Assembly (NCBI RefSeq): GCF_042611095.1
Contig: NZ_JBHFPV010000001.1
Span: 1,302,001-1,366,000 of the forward strand
DNA length: 64,000 nt
Source: Meishania litoralis
GTDB taxonomy: Bacteria; Bacteroidota; Bacteroidia; Flavobacteriales; Flavobacteriaceae
Reading direction: 5' to 3'
The notes under the pieces were generated by a model. The model was not told the DNA's origin. It did no database searches and saw only the letters and a program-made list of their open reading frames with translations. Position numbers and translations under genes: made by a program. This document shows, in pieces, positions 25,955-35,526 of this stretch; positions within the stretch are counted from its first letter, which is position 1; each line of letters opens with the position of its first letter.

Positions 25955-27685
25955 CTAGTCCTGGTCGGAAATAAGCTTAAAAGCAAATTCCTTAACCGTA
26001 TCCACCTTATTTAAATAATCATCTATATTTTGAATAATGGTATAATCAGGCAAGATCCCTTTTTCATCTGGTAAGTTAATATCTGCCAATCGAGAAGTGG
26101 TGTTAGCAACATAGTAAACCAATTTAGTACTAGAAAGCCTTAAAACTGTTTGTCCTGCGGTACAAAATTGATTGGAACCCAGTTCTTCGCCCACAATAGT
26201 GCCTAGGCCCAATTCCTTTGCCAAGGCCATAAAATGCCCAGTTGTGGATTTTCCATGCCCATCCATCAAAAAGAAAAGGTTCCCATTATATCCATCTTTA
26301 AAAGGTTGTTGCATCCCGTAACCATTTAAATAAGCAAAAGGTTTTCTTGAAAGATATTTTAATAGATATATACTGGATTCTGCAGAGCCCCCGCCATTAA
26401 AACGCAAATCGATAATCAGGTTTTCAACTTGCTTCTCTTTGATTTTTTTAAAACTCTCGTCAACAAACTGCTTAAACTCATCAAAGTTGTTCCATGGATA
26501 ATAGTTAAAGGAATAAAGGGTCATCACAGCGGTTTTCTTGTTCTCATTTAGTTCAAGACAAAGATCCTTGCCACAATACGGTATGGAATTGTCCTGATAT
26601 GGAACTTCCATACTATTTGCCTTGTTCAATTCAATAGGCCGTGGTTTCCCTTTTACTTTGATTGTATACTGTTCCGGAAAACGTAGTGCATAAGGTATAA
26701 TCACCGTTGACCACATATTGAACTCTTGATATATTGTGGTCTCTATATAGCCTTGTGACTGAATATGCTTGTGTACAACTGAAATAAGTTGAGAAACAGG
26801 AATATGGTTTATTTCAATAATCTCATCTTTAACAGAAACCTTGTCACTATTGGTATAACCATCGATTACATAAAGCCTGCCATTTATTAACCTAGTTTGA
26901 ATGGGAAATCTTAATGCTTTAGGCAGCATATCACTTTCAAGAGAGAAACTTCCCATAGATGTATGGGAACAGTTGATGTTCGCTATGATTTCACTACAAT
27001 GCCAAGCAAATTCCGCAAAAGTGGTATTGTTGGTTATAAGACTTTTCTTTTCTTCTATTGTTTTCCAGAAATCGGCTTCGCCAATAAACTTCAAGGCATT
27101 GGGATGTACCCCTAAAAGTTTTTCGCCAAGTTGTTGAAGGTCTGCAATATATGCCTGTCGGTCATATGTTTTTGCAAACTTTTCTTTTGATGTAATTGGA
27201 ATTCTGTGAGGATATTTTATGCGTTCAATCTGGTCCTCAGCATTGAAGTTTTCGGGATTTAACCTTAAGGAGATTTCATAATTCTTTAACGACATAAGTG
27301 AATCACCTATTGCTAGATAAGCTTCGCCCAGACTGTCATAAGGGTTTGATGAGTTGGGAAATTCTTCTACAATTAACTTAAAAATCTCTAAGGCATCGTT
27401 TGGTTGATTATTCCAAAGATGTCTATAACCATACATGGTCATTTCGTCTTCGTTTTCAAAATTGTAACCATAAGGATTTTCTTTTTTAAGTTTATGATAC
27501 AATGCTATTTGTTCTGTAATGGGAAGGTTTTCTTGCTCTTGTAAGGTTTGCGCAATGGAAAGTTTGGTTGTGTTTTCGTCCTTTTTGGTTTCTACGCCTT
27601 TGTTTGAGTGACAGTTAAAAAATAGATTTATCACTAGGAAACCATAAATAACCGTCTTATGATTCAATACGTGCTCTGTGTTCAT
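25955..27685 (-). CDS. S41-family peptidase with TPR region, lipoprotein
   Basis: 576 residues from ATG 27685; it opens into a lipoprotein signal (VINLFFNCHS, lipidated Cys). About 60-170 are TPR-like helices (WNNQPNDALEIFKLIVEEFPNSSNPYDSLGEAYLAIG), followed by a C-terminal processing protease-like S41 domain (LIIDLRFNGGGSAESSIYLLKYL, DGHGKSTTGHFMALAKELGLG with the likely nucleophile Ser). Base and codon use look like the neighbours. It is divergent from the winged-helix regulator, which is a candidate controller. Confidence 0.85.
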   Translation of the reverse strand: MNTEHVLNHKTVIYGFLVINLFFNCHSNKGVETKKDENTTKLSIAQTLQEQENLPITEQIALYHKLKKENPYGYNFENEDEMTMYGYRHLWNNQPNDALEIFKLIVEEFPNSSNPYDSLGEAYLAIGDSLMSLKNYEISLRLNPENFNAEDQIERIKYPHRIPITSKEKFAKTYDRQAYIADLQQLGEKLLGVHPNALKFIGEADFWKTIEEKKSLITNNTTFAEFAWHCSEIIANINCSHTSMGSFSLESDMLPKALRFPIQTRLINGRLYVIDGYTNSDKVSVKDEIIEINHIPVSQLISVVHKHIQSQGYIETTIYQEFNMWSTVIIPYALRFPEQYTIKVKGKPRPIELNKANSMEVPYQDNSIPYCGKDLCLELNENKKTAVMTLYSFNYYPWNNFDEFKQFVDESFKKIKEKQVENLIIDLRFNGGGSAESSIYLLKYLSRKPFAYLNGYGMQQPFKDGYNGNLFFLMDGHGKSTTGHFMALAKELGLGTIVGEELGSNQFCTAGQTVLRLSSTKLVYYVANTTSRLADINLPDEKGILPDYTIIQNIDDYLNKVDTVKEFAFKLISDQD

Positions 27686-27807
27686 GTACCTGTTTTGGAT
27701 TTTAAGACATAAAATTATACCTATGCCCAATGGAAAGTGTCAAAAAGGTGTCAAAAGAGTGTGAATGATTGTAAAAAGTCACTGAGATATTGGTTATTTG
27801 TGATAGC

Positions 27808-28671
27808 ATGAATACACTAAAGAAATATTCTTCCATTGCAATACTTGTCCTTCTAAGTTGTTTATGGCTTTTTTGGGATTTTCAAAATAGTGTTGAGTAC
27901 ACCCCGCAAAATATTAAAGTAGCCATACGGGAGGTAGGTCATACTATTTTATTGGCCAACAATGATTCTTTGTCCTTGGTCTTCCCCGTTGAACAACTTG
28001 GTGGTTCCAAGTATGCGCTAACTTTTGAAAAAGATATTTCCTTACAACCAGATAGTCTTGTTGCCCTTTTTAAAAAAGGCTTTGATAGGGCAAACCTTCC
28101 AAAACACTATATAGTTGAAGTGGTCCAATGTACCGATGGCGCAATAGCTTACAGCTATAAAATGAGAAATGAGAATGAAAAAAGTATTGTCCCCTGTGGA
28201 AGCAGAACCCTACCTAAAGGTTGTTATAGAATTGAAACTCAATTTCTAAATCAAGAAAACAAAGTGTTCAAAATGAATATGCTGTTATATATAACGGCAT
28301 TAATGATCGCATTCATTTTTTGGGATTTTTTCAAGTATCTGAAATCATCAAAAACGCATCGTAAAGAAAACGCCGGTCACCCAATTGTATTGGGCAATTA
28401 TGTGTTCTTTCCAAATCAAAACAAGTTAACCTTAAGGAGAAAAGAAATATTGTTATCAAAAAAGGAAGGCGAGTTGCTGTTCATATTGGCATCAAACCTT
28501 AACCTAGTCGTAAAGAGAGAAGATTTGGTAAAAAAAGTTTGGGAGGACAATGGAGTGGTAGTCGGTAGGAGTTTGGATACTTATATTTCCAAATTACGCA
28601 AGCGACTTCAAGAAGACGAAGCCATTAAGTTAACGAATATTCACGGTGTTGGTTATAAGTTGGACGTATAG
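27808..28671 (+). CDS. Membrane-anchored winged-helix transcriptional regulator
   Basis: 287 residues from ATG 27808. One transmembrane helix near 9-25, a periplasmic domain of about 130 residues, a second membrane helix near 160-180 (MLLYITALMIAFIFWDFF), and a C-terminal OmpR/PhoB-type winged helix (about 195-287, ending GVGYKLDV, with LTRRREGELLFILA-like recognition region). No receiver domain, so this is a one-component membrane regulator of the kind represented by ToxR/CadC, but with the DNA-binding part at the C terminus. It lies head-to-head with the S41 protease gene. Confidence 0.85.
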   Translation: MNTLKKYSSIAILVLLSCLWLFWDFQNSVEYTPQNIKVAIREVGHTILLANNDSLSLVFPVEQLGGSKYALTFEKDISLQPDSLVALFKKGFDRANLPKHYIVEVVQCTDGAIAYSYKMRNENEKSIVPCGSRTLPKGCYRIETQFLNQENKVFKMNMLLYITALMIAFIFWDFFKYLKSSKTHRKENAGHPIVLGNYVFFPNQNKLTLRRKEILLSKKEGELLFILASNLNLVVKREDLVKKVWEDNGVVVGRSLDTYISKLRKRLQEDEAIKLTNIHGVGYKLDV

Positions 28672-28758
28672 ATACTCATTTATCAAAAATCTTTCTGCCC
28701 GGAGCAAAAATCCTATTGATCAGTCTTATAACCTAGGGGCATGTATAATATAACAGCC

Positions 28759-29595
28759 CTAAAAATCAAAATTATCCGGATCCGGACCAATCCGTTCGTT
28801 TCGGTCGAAACTATCCAAATAGGCAATCTCGGCATTGGTCAATTCGAAATCAAAAATATCGGCATTGGCCTTGATCCTATCCGTTTTAACGGATTTGGGA
28901 ATCGTTACGACCCCTTTTTGAAGATTCCATCTTAAAATTATCTGTGCCGGCGATTTGCCATATTTTCGGGCCAGATCATCACAAATATCCAATTTAAAGA
29001 GTTTTCCCTGCATGAAGGGAGACCAAGCCTCGTACTGTATTCCTTTTTCAAAACAAAAATCAAGAAGGTCTTGTTGCACGACATAAGGATGGAATTCCAT
29101 TTGATTGACCATGGGCACGATTTCTGCCGTTTCAAGCAAATCTTCGAGATGATGCTTCATAAAATTGCTTACCCCGATGGCCCGGATACGTTTTTCGCGA
29201 TAAAGCTTTTCCATGGCGCGCCAGGTATCCTTGTACTTGATGGTAACCGGCCAATGCACAAGATACAGATCTAAATAATCGAGGCCGAGACGGTCGATAC
29301 TTGCCTCAAATGCCCTTAAAGTACTCTCGTACCCTTGATCACTGTTCCAGACCTTGCTGACTACGAAAACATCTTCGCGAGGGAGGCCACTTTCTTTCAA
29401 CCCCCTTCCGACACCTTCTTCGTTGCCGTATACCGAAGCGGTATCAACATGGCGATAGCCTATCTGTAATGCATATTTTATGGCATCGACCACTTCTTGA
29501 TCATTGTCGGACTGATAGGTGCCCAAACCCAAATAGGGCATTTTTACACCGTTATGTAAATCGAAAGAGCCTTCTATATCTGAAATCGTTCTCAT
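28759..29595 (-). CDS. Aldo/keto reductase
   Basis: 278 residues from ATG 29595 (MRTISDIEGSFDLHNGVKMP), chosen because the AKR domain starts there; a longer frame to 29658 adds 21 poor residues. The catalytic tetrad context is visible: RHVDTASVYGNEEGVG (Asp, Tyr), VFVVSKVW (Lys) and YLVHWP (His), with the NADPH-binding region IPKSVKTDRIKANADIFDFEL near the C terminus. It reduces aldehydes or ketones with NAD(P)H; the substrate is unknown. Confidence 0.93.
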   Translation of the reverse strand: MRTISDIEGSFDLHNGVKMPYLGLGTYQSDNDQEVVDAIKYALQIGYRHVDTASVYGNEEGVGRGLKESGLPREDVFVVSKVWNSDQGYESTLRAFEASIDRLGLDYLDLYLVHWPVTIKYKDTWRAMEKLYREKRIRAIGVSNFMKHHLEDLLETAEIVPMVNQMEFHPYVVQQDLLDFCFEKGIQYEAWSPFMQGKLFKLDICDDLARKYGKSPAQIILRWNLQKGVVTIPKSVKTDRIKANADIFDFELTNAEIAYLDSFDRNERIGPDPDNFDF

Positions 29596-29737
29596 ACTAT
29601 CTGTCTCGGCTAAGATTTTGTCGCAGAATAAATCCGATGGATTTATTCCGCCGGACACGAGCCTTTTGTCAAAGTTATGGATTTTCCGATTGGGAAATCC
29701 TTCAACAATGAATTTTAGGCATTGGTGTAGAACATTA

Positions 29738-30439
29738 TTAAAAGTTCAATTTGACCATTTGCATGGTCTTTTCTGGAATTCCGTTTCGAACTCGAGGACG
29801 AAAAAGTTTTTTGCCGTTTACAAGTTCATAAATAATTGGCTCCATGAATTGTTCCCCACTCCTTGCATTTTGGGCAATAGGTTTTGAAACATCCAATTCT
29901 GGCCTGCTCAGTGAGTAAAACCAAGATCTTCCGGTTATATCAATCTGTAATGCCAAATAGAGATTTTCTCGTCCGTATTTTTTTCTCAAGAACCTTTTTT
30001 GCTTTTTGGAAATGTGATTTTGAATATACTCTTGAATGCTGTTTTCTTCAATAATCAATTTTTCATTGCTATTTCCATTTCCGCTTCTGTCAATTGAGTC
30101 CGCAATTTTCAAGGTGTATTTGAGAAAATCGATATTATGTTTTTCGCTCAAAAGTACCTTCAATTGATGGTTATAGCAACTTTCTATGAATGGAATGGGA
30201 TATTCCGTTTTTATTCTAAATTCCCGTTCAATTACTTTTTTTTGAGTGTCCGAAAACGGAATGGGCTTTTCAAGTTTTAAGATTGCCAAATCGGCCTTTA
30301 AGTCCAATTCTGCCTGTTTCATTTGTTCCAAGCAATGTTGATTTTCCAAATTGGGTTTGAACTCGAACTGCCCAAAAATTGATTTATATTCCAGCACAAA
30401 AATTAGCAGAAAAATATTATATATATTGTTTTGTGGCAT
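29738..30439 (-). CDS. Secreted protein of unknown function
   Basis: About 233 residues from the Met at 30439, which begins a signal peptide (NIYNIFLLIFVLEYKSIFGQ). The C-terminal 70 residues (LALQIDITGRSWFYSLSRPEL, ELVNGKKLFRPRVRNG) recall a TonB C-terminal-like fold, but the match is too weak to name. It lies 17 bp behind the envC-like gene and could be the last cistron of that operon. Confidence 0.7.
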   Translation of the reverse strand: MPQNNIYNIFLLIFVLEYKSIFGQFEFKPNLENQHCLEQMKQAELDLKADLAILKLEKPIPFSDTQKKVIEREFRIKTEYPIPFIESCYNHQLKVLLSEKHNIDFLKYTLKIADSIDRSGNGNSNEKLIIEENSIQEYIQNHISKKQKRFLRKKYGRENLYLALQIDITGRSWFYSLSRPELDVSKPIAQNARSGEQFMEPIIYELVNGKKLFRPRVRNGIPEKTMQMVKLNF

Positions 30440-30456
30440 AATGCTATACAACTTGC

Positions 30457-31689
30457 TTATAGTTGATATACCCATTCTTCAGGATTCAATTTGTCCGTAT
30501 CTTGATGTAAATAGAATTTTAACCGTGTCTGGCCATTGGACCGATTGGTATATATATCGCCCAATTCGGTTTTGGCCTCTACGACATCGCCCTTCTTTAC
30601 ATAAATGTTCGACAGGTTGTAATAGGTGCTAATAAAATTACCATGCTTGATCTGAACGGCCTTATTACCGCCTGGAACGGAAATAATGGCAATAACCTCG
30701 CCCTTGAATATGGCCCTTGCCTTTGCCCCTTCATCGGTAGCAATGATTACACCGTTGCTCTCGTGTTTGATGCCGGGATAAACGGCATCGCGATATACCC
30801 CAAAACCTTGGCTCTTGATTCCTTTTTCGACCGGCCAAATCAATCTTCCCTTATTTGCCGAAAAGTTATTGGCGATAATGGTAGCCTCAGGAGTCAGAAA
30901 AAATCGCGAAGTATCACTAGTCGGCCTGCTTGACTCGCGATTCGCAGCCGCAATGGCCTCTCGGATCAACTTATCGAGTTGCTTGTCTATTTGCTTCGCC
31001 TCACGCTCTTTCTTTTCAATCGCGGTGGCATAATTGCTCTCGTTTTGGCGAATAGTGGCCAACAGCTCTTTTTGATTCTTTATCTCTTCCATGAGCTGGG
31101 CCCTTGCCTTCTTATTCTGGGCGATCAAAACTTCTTTTACCTTACGTTCTTCGTTCAGGTCTTTGTTCAAACGTGCAAGGTCTTCGGTCTTCGTAATGAT
31201 CTGTTCTCCCTGTTTCTTGCGAAACTCGGTATATTGCTTCATATATTGAAGCCTTTTGAAGGCCTGATAGAAGTTTTCAGAAGACAACAAAAACATCAAC
31301 CTGCTCTGTTTCGACTTGTTCTGATATGATTTTTGGATAATTTCTCCATAATCCTTTTTCAGGGTTTCCAGCTCATCCCGTAGTTTCGAAATATTGCGGA
31401 TGTTCGCATTGATCTGCCTGCTCAACAGGTTCGATTGTTGATTGGTCACCCGTATCAACTCTTGTCGCACATTGATTTTTTTATCCAATGCCTCCATTTG
31501 GTCCAACACGTTGCCTTTTTCCTTTTTTTCGGCAAAAAGCAAACGGTTGATGTCCCTTATTTCCGATTGCAGTTTTTCGCGTTTGGCCTCAAGGGCTTTT
31601 TGTTCGCTGGTTTGCCCTGATGCAAACTGAAACATGGCAAAGCCAAAGAACGCGATCAGAAAGCAACGATATGTTACTTTAAAGGTCAT
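30457..31689 (-). CDS. EnvC-like murein hydrolase activator, degenerate LytM domain
   Basis: 410 residues: a signal peptide (to about residue 25, ASGQ), a long coiled coil (about 30-260, rich in K/E/Q), and a C-terminal LytM/M23 domain (about 290-410). In a working M23 metallopeptidase the zinc ligands are H-x3-D and H-x-H; here the corresponding positions read KHESN and LKFYL, so the ligands are missing and catalysis is unlikely. Loss of catalysis is a hallmark of EnvC, which activates amidases at the division site. It overlaps the DUF4292 gene by 11 bp. Confidence 0.88.
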   Translation of the reverse strand: MTFKVTYRCFLIAFFGFAMFQFASGQTSEQKALEAKREKLQSEIRDINRLLFAEKKEKGNVLDQMEALDKKINVRQELIRVTNQQSNLLSRQINANIRNISKLRDELETLKKDYGEIIQKSYQNKSKQSRLMFLLSSENFYQAFKRLQYMKQYTEFRKKQGEQIITKTEDLARLNKDLNEERKVKEVLIAQNKKARAQLMEEIKNQKELLATIRQNESNYATAIEKKEREAKQIDKQLDKLIREAIAAANRESSRPTSDTSRFFLTPEATIIANNFSANKGRLIWPVEKGIKSQGFGVYRDAVYPGIKHESNGVIIATDEGAKARAIFKGEVIAIISVPGGNKAVQIKHGNFISTYYNLSNIYVKKGDVVEAKTELGDIYTNRSNGQTRLKFYLHQDTDKLNPEEWVYQL

Positions 31690-32476
31690 TTTTGGTCAAA
31701 ACGATTTCATCATACCCTTTTGGGATCTTATATGGAAAACTCACGGACTCATCGAACTGCATATTTCTATATTGCAAGGCAATGGTATTGGTATGCGTAT
31801 TCTCGCTCGCCAAAATCAATAACTCGTTCGGAAGAATCCATTTATTGATTTTCTGATAGTTCTTATAATCGATGTCCAACAAACGGTTTTGCGAAGGTTG
31901 TGCCAATCGTTGTGAAGCCATTTTGTAGTTCTTGGGTTCGATCTCGAACAAGATGTTGAAAAGCTCAATAGCTTGTTTTGGTTTCAGCAGATAATTTCCC
32001 CCTGCTGTCGACACTTCGTATTTTGCCTTTCTCAAATCGAAAAGGGCTTCGCCCAAGAGTAGGTTCTGCACCTTTTTAAAATCGAGTTCGGTGCCCAATA
32101 ATTGGCTCAGATACGAAAAATCACCATCGAAATAGGTATTCTCCAATTTATTGTAAAAAGAAACACGCTCAGGTGTTATATAAGCCTTTACGATACCCAA
32201 GGGAGCGCTCATCCAAATGGCATGGTCTTTTTTCATTCTGAGGCTCACGCTGAACGATTGGGTATCATCGCCATCGGAATAATCGATTTTGACCTTGCCC
32301 CTTAACGTTTTAAAGTCCAATTCGTTTTGATAGTGCGCCCTGATCAGATTCTTTGCGGAAATATTGGCATCTATAGTGCCATCGGAAATAATCTTACTTG
32401 ATTTACAGGAAGAAACCAATATTGAGAAAACACTGAAAAAGAGAATCCGAAATGCGTATCGGGACATCTTGTTCAT
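31679..32476 (-). CDS. DUF4292 lipoprotein, LolB/LolA-like
   Basis: 265 residues with a lipoprotein signal peptide (SILVSSC, lipidated Cys near 24). The beta-rich body (LRGKVKIDYSDGDDTQSFSVSLRMKKDHAIWMSAPLGIVKAYITPERVSFYN) matches DUF4292 family proteins, whose half-barrel fold resembles outer-membrane lipoprotein carriers. It overlaps the next gene of the operon. The operon context (TPR protein, EnvC) suggests an envelope role. Confidence 0.85.
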   Translation of the reverse strand: MNKMSRYAFRILFFSVFSILVSSCKSSKIISDGTIDANISAKNLIRAHYQNELDFKTLRGKVKIDYSDGDDTQSFSVSLRMKKDHAIWMSAPLGIVKAYITPERVSFYNKLENTYFDGDFSYLSQLLGTELDFKKVQNLLLGEALFDLRKAKYEVSTAGGNYLLKPKQAIELFNILFEIEPKNYKMASQRLAQPSQNRLLDIDYKNYQKINKWILPNELLILASENTHTNTIALQYRNMQFDESVSFPYKIPKGYDEIVLTKNDL

Positions 32477-32478
32477 AG

Positions 32479-33417
32479 CTAAAATCCGGGTTTTATCTTG
32501 CGAAGATACATATTTGCCTTTGATGTATTGTTCAATGCCTGATGGGCATCGGCCAATTCCTTATAGATTTTGTTCTCCAATGCGGGGTCGTCCAAAAGAT
32601 AATCAAGTGAAATCTCCAACACTTCGACAGCTTCCTGATATTGCTCTTTCTTGTTCAAGGCATACCCTTGGGCATAATAAAAATACGGTTGTAACGGATA
32701 GCTTTCCAGGGCTTCGGCGGACAGCTTTAGCATCTCGGCAACGTCAGCCCCATTCATCAGTTCTTCAAGACGACCCTTATACGTTTTGCTCGGATCGGCA
32801 TCTTCTTCGTCGGTTATGGAAAAATCGGCCTCTTGCTCTGCCGGTTCTTTATTTTGGATGGAATCGTTGATCTTCAAGGTAAGTTCTTCGCGAAAGGATG
32901 AGGACTTGATTCTCTTTAACACGGCAAGGGCTTCTTCATAATTTTTCGACTTGAAATAAATCATGGCCAGATTTTCACTTAGCTTGACGTTATCGATGGG
33001 TATTTTGAACGCGGTCTCCTCAATTGTACTGCCCTCTTTTTGAAGAATGGCCACCAAAGTGTTCAGATACCAATAATTATCCGGTTCGGCCATAATGGCT
33101 TCCACGGCATAGGTCTTGGCAGAAAGGTATTGTTTGTCCTCAAAATAGGCCTTGGCCAGTTCGTAGGCCACTACACTGTTGTCGGAGTCCAAACGTTTAC
33201 ATTCCAATAATAAGTTTACCGCTTTGTCATGATTACCGATGCCCTTTTGCTTGAGGGCCTCGAAAAACTTTTCTTGAAATTCATCGGTATATTCTTCTAA
33301 AAAGACCTCGGCACTGGGTTCGAGGTTTATCTCAGGAGTTTCTTCTTGGGCAAAAGAATAATTCTGGATTATCAATAATCCCATTGCTACCCATACTATT
33401 TTCCTTTTCCTGACCAA
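32479..33417 (-). CDS. Exported TPR protein
   Basis: 312 residues with a signal peptide (about 1-23, YSFAQ). Several tetratricopeptide-like helix pairs are readable (ALKQKGIGNHDKAVNLLLECKRL, VVAYELAKAYFEDKQYLSAKTYAVEAI, YYAQGYALNKKEQYQEAVEVLEIS). Likely a periplasmic protein-protein scaffold. Sits 5 bp from dut and 2 bp from DUF4292 in one operon. Confidence 0.88.
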   Translation of the reverse strand: MVRKRKIVWVAMGLLIIQNYSFAQEETPEINLEPSAEVFLEEYTDEFQEKFFEALKQKGIGNHDKAVNLLLECKRLDSDNSVVAYELAKAYFEDKQYLSAKTYAVEAIMAEPDNYWYLNTLVAILQKEGSTIEETAFKIPIDNVKLSENLAMIYFKSKNYEEALAVLKRIKSSSFREELTLKINDSIQNKEPAEQEADFSITDEEDADPSKTYKGRLEELMNGADVAEMLKLSAEALESYPLQPYFYYAQGYALNKKEQYQEAVEVLEISLDYLLDDPALENKIYKELADAHQALNNTSKANMYLRKIKPGF

Positions 33418-33422
33418 AAGCC

Positions 33423-33857
33423 TTATTTTACCCCTGTACTTCCAAAACCGCCGGTGCCTCTATAAGTTTCCGATAATTCTTCGCCTTCGACCCACTCGGC
33501 CCGCTCATGCCTGGCGATGACCAATTGTGCGATACGCTCCCCGTTTTCTATGGTGAAAGCTTCATTCGAAAGGTTGACAAGAATCACACCGATCTCGCCG
33601 CGATAGTCGGCATCGATCGTTCCCGGGGCATTCAACACCGTAATGCCTTTTTTTGCCGCAAGTCCGCTTCGGGGTCGCACTTGGGCTTCCATACCTAGCG
33701 GAAGCTCGATGAACAAGCCTGTTTTAATGACAGTTCGCTCTAAAGGTTGTAACGTAACCGATTCGGAAATATTGGCCCTAAGGTCCATTCCGGCAGAGGC
33801 ATTGGTCTCGTAGTTCGGTAATTGATGGGCCGATTTGTTGACGATCTTGATTTTCAT
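33423..33857 (-). CDS. dut: dUTP diphosphatase
   Basis: 144 residues, normal trimeric dUTPase length. The five motifs are recognisable: AGMDLRA, RPRSGLAAKKGI, GTIDADYRGEIGVILVN, GERIAQLV and RGTGGFGSTG. It hydrolyses dUTP to dUMP and pyrophosphate, keeping uracil out of DNA. Confidence 0.97.
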   Translation of the reverse strand: MKIKIVNKSAHQLPNYETNASAGMDLRANISESVTLQPLERTVIKTGLFIELPLGMEAQVRPRSGLAAKKGITVLNAPGTIDADYRGEIGVILVNLSNEAFTIENGERIAQLVIARHERAEWVEGEELSETYRGTGGFGSTGVK

Positions 33858-33943
33858 CTATTTAAAAATTGTTTTAAGTTTGAATGGATGCCTGAAACGA
33901 AAAGACTTCCCGTGTACGTGACAGCCATCCCATTTTATATCTT

Positions 33944-35404
33944 CTACCTTTTTAAAAATATCCTTTTCAGCATCTCGTTCTCAAGTCGATATACCAACCC
34001 AAAGAACAATAAAAGTAATACAATCCCGATGATCAAATTCCTATCAAAAACATAAAATGACAGCGCAGAGAATAAAATGGACAACGATAGATAAAAAATA
34101 ATCTTTCTAAAATTATATGGGACCGGATATCGTGATTTTCCCAGATAATACGAAATCACCATCATACTGCCGTAGGCCATCAAGGTTGCTAATGCCGAGG
34201 CCATATAACCTATCAAAGGGATAAAAAAGAAATTTATACCGATTGTTATTAACGCTCCTATCACCGATATAAATGCGCCATACCGGGTTCTATCAGTTAC
34301 CTTGTACCAAACGGACAGGTTATGGTAAATGCCTAAAAAGAAGCTCGCCAAAACGACTATGGGAACGACTTTCATGGCATCCCAATATGCTTCATCGGGC
34401 ACGAAAAGTTCTTTAAGAACGTCTGCAAAGACGACAACGGCCAATAATATTATACTTCCTAAAATCACAAAATAATTGGTAATCTGAGCATAGGCCCTTT
34501 GCGGATTCTCACTCCCCGCATGATTGAAGAAAAAGGGTTCGATACCCAAGCGAAAGGCGGTTGAGAACAACGTCATGAACAAAGCAAGTTTGACACAGGC
34601 GTTGTACATACCGACCTCAGTTTTGGCAATGGATGCCGGTAACATTTCTTCCAACATTACCCTGTCAAAAACCTCATTGATGCTATAGGCGATTCCCGCA
34701 ACGAGAACCGGCAGGGCGTACTTCATCATTTTCTTCCATAAGGTGGTATCAAAACCATATGAGCTTCTTACATAAGGTCTAAAAACCAACAAGAGGGTAA
34801 ATGCGCTCGCAATCAGGTTGGCGATTAGAATGTATGAAATTTGAAATCCGGGCACGTATAGCCGCCCAAAAAAACTATCGGGATTGCCTGCCGACATTTT
34901 GGGAAGTATGAAAAGAAAGAATACGTTGAGCCCAAAATTAATAATGACGTTCAGTATCTTGATCGCGGCGTAACGGGTGGGCCGCTCATTGGCCCTAAGC
35001 CAGGCGAAGGGAATGATAACTAGAGCATCCAATGCCAATATGAAAACCACATATTTAATGTACTTTGGGTCGATGCTCAGAAGGTCGGCCATACCATCTT
35101 GAAATAGCAAAGCAAGACCCATGAATATAAAGGTCGATACCAAAATAGAAATCAAGGAAGTTGATACTACCCTATCCTTATCATCCGAATTGCTATAGAA
35201 TCTAAAAAAAGCCGTCTCCATTCCATAAGCCAGCACAACATTGAACATAGCGAACCATGCGAAGATTACCGCCAGTTCGCCATACACCCCAGGTGCCATC
35301 GCCTCGGTATGCACACGAACCAAAAAAAAGGAAATCATCCGCGGCAATACCGTCGCCAGCCCGTAAATAGCCGTTTGTTTGAATAGTTTTTTAAGCGGAT
35401 TCAA
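33944..35404 (-). CDS. Polysaccharide flippase, MOP/Wzx-type
   Basis: 486 residues with 12-14 predicted membrane helices and the N-terminal pattern typical of O-antigen flippases (KLFKQTAIYGLATVLPRMISFFLVRVHTEAMAPGVYGELAVIF). It would move lipid-linked oligosaccharides across the inner membrane. First gene of the dut-TPR-DUF4292-envC operon, an arrangement seen in other Flavobacteriia; a strong terminator separates it from atpG. Confidence 0.9.
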   Translation of the reverse strand: MNPLKKLFKQTAIYGLATVLPRMISFFLVRVHTEAMAPGVYGELAVIFAWFAMFNVVLAYGMETAFFRFYSNSDDKDRVVSTSLISILVSTFIFMGLALLFQDGMADLLSIDPKYIKYVVFILALDALVIIPFAWLRANERPTRYAAIKILNVIINFGLNVFFLFILPKMSAGNPDSFFGRLYVPGFQISYILIANLIASAFTLLLVFRPYVRSSYGFDTTLWKKMMKYALPVLVAGIAYSINEVFDRVMLEEMLPASIAKTEVGMYNACVKLALFMTLFSTAFRLGIEPFFFNHAGSENPQRAYAQITNYFVILGSIILLAVVVFADVLKELFVPDEAYWDAMKVVPIVVLASFFLGIYHNLSVWYKVTDRTRYGAFISVIGALITIGINFFFIPLIGYMASALATLMAYGSMMVISYYLGKSRYPVPYNFRKIIFYLSLSILFSALSFYVFDRNLIIGIVLLLLFFGLVYRLENEMLKRIFLKR

Positions 35405-35480
35405 TAATGTCGAGGTTAGGGTCTAAAATTAGACATTTATACCCTTGCGGCAAAGACCGATTTGCCAATAGGTCAAAATG

Positions 35481-35507
35481 AAAAAACCCGCTGTTCGCGG
35501 GTTTTTT
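35481..35507 (-). terminator. Rho-independent terminator of the atp operon
   Basis: Perfect 11-bp stem AAAAAACCCGC / GCGGGTTTTTT with a 5-nt loop, 20 nt behind the atpG stop codon. Confidence 0.9.
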
Positions 35508-35526
35508 CGTATGTCGTAAAAATTTG

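Noticed and set aside
29596..29658. Longer N terminus of the aldo/keto reductase
   Set aside because: The added 21 residues are outside the AKR domain and poorly protein-like; ATG 29595 fits the family.
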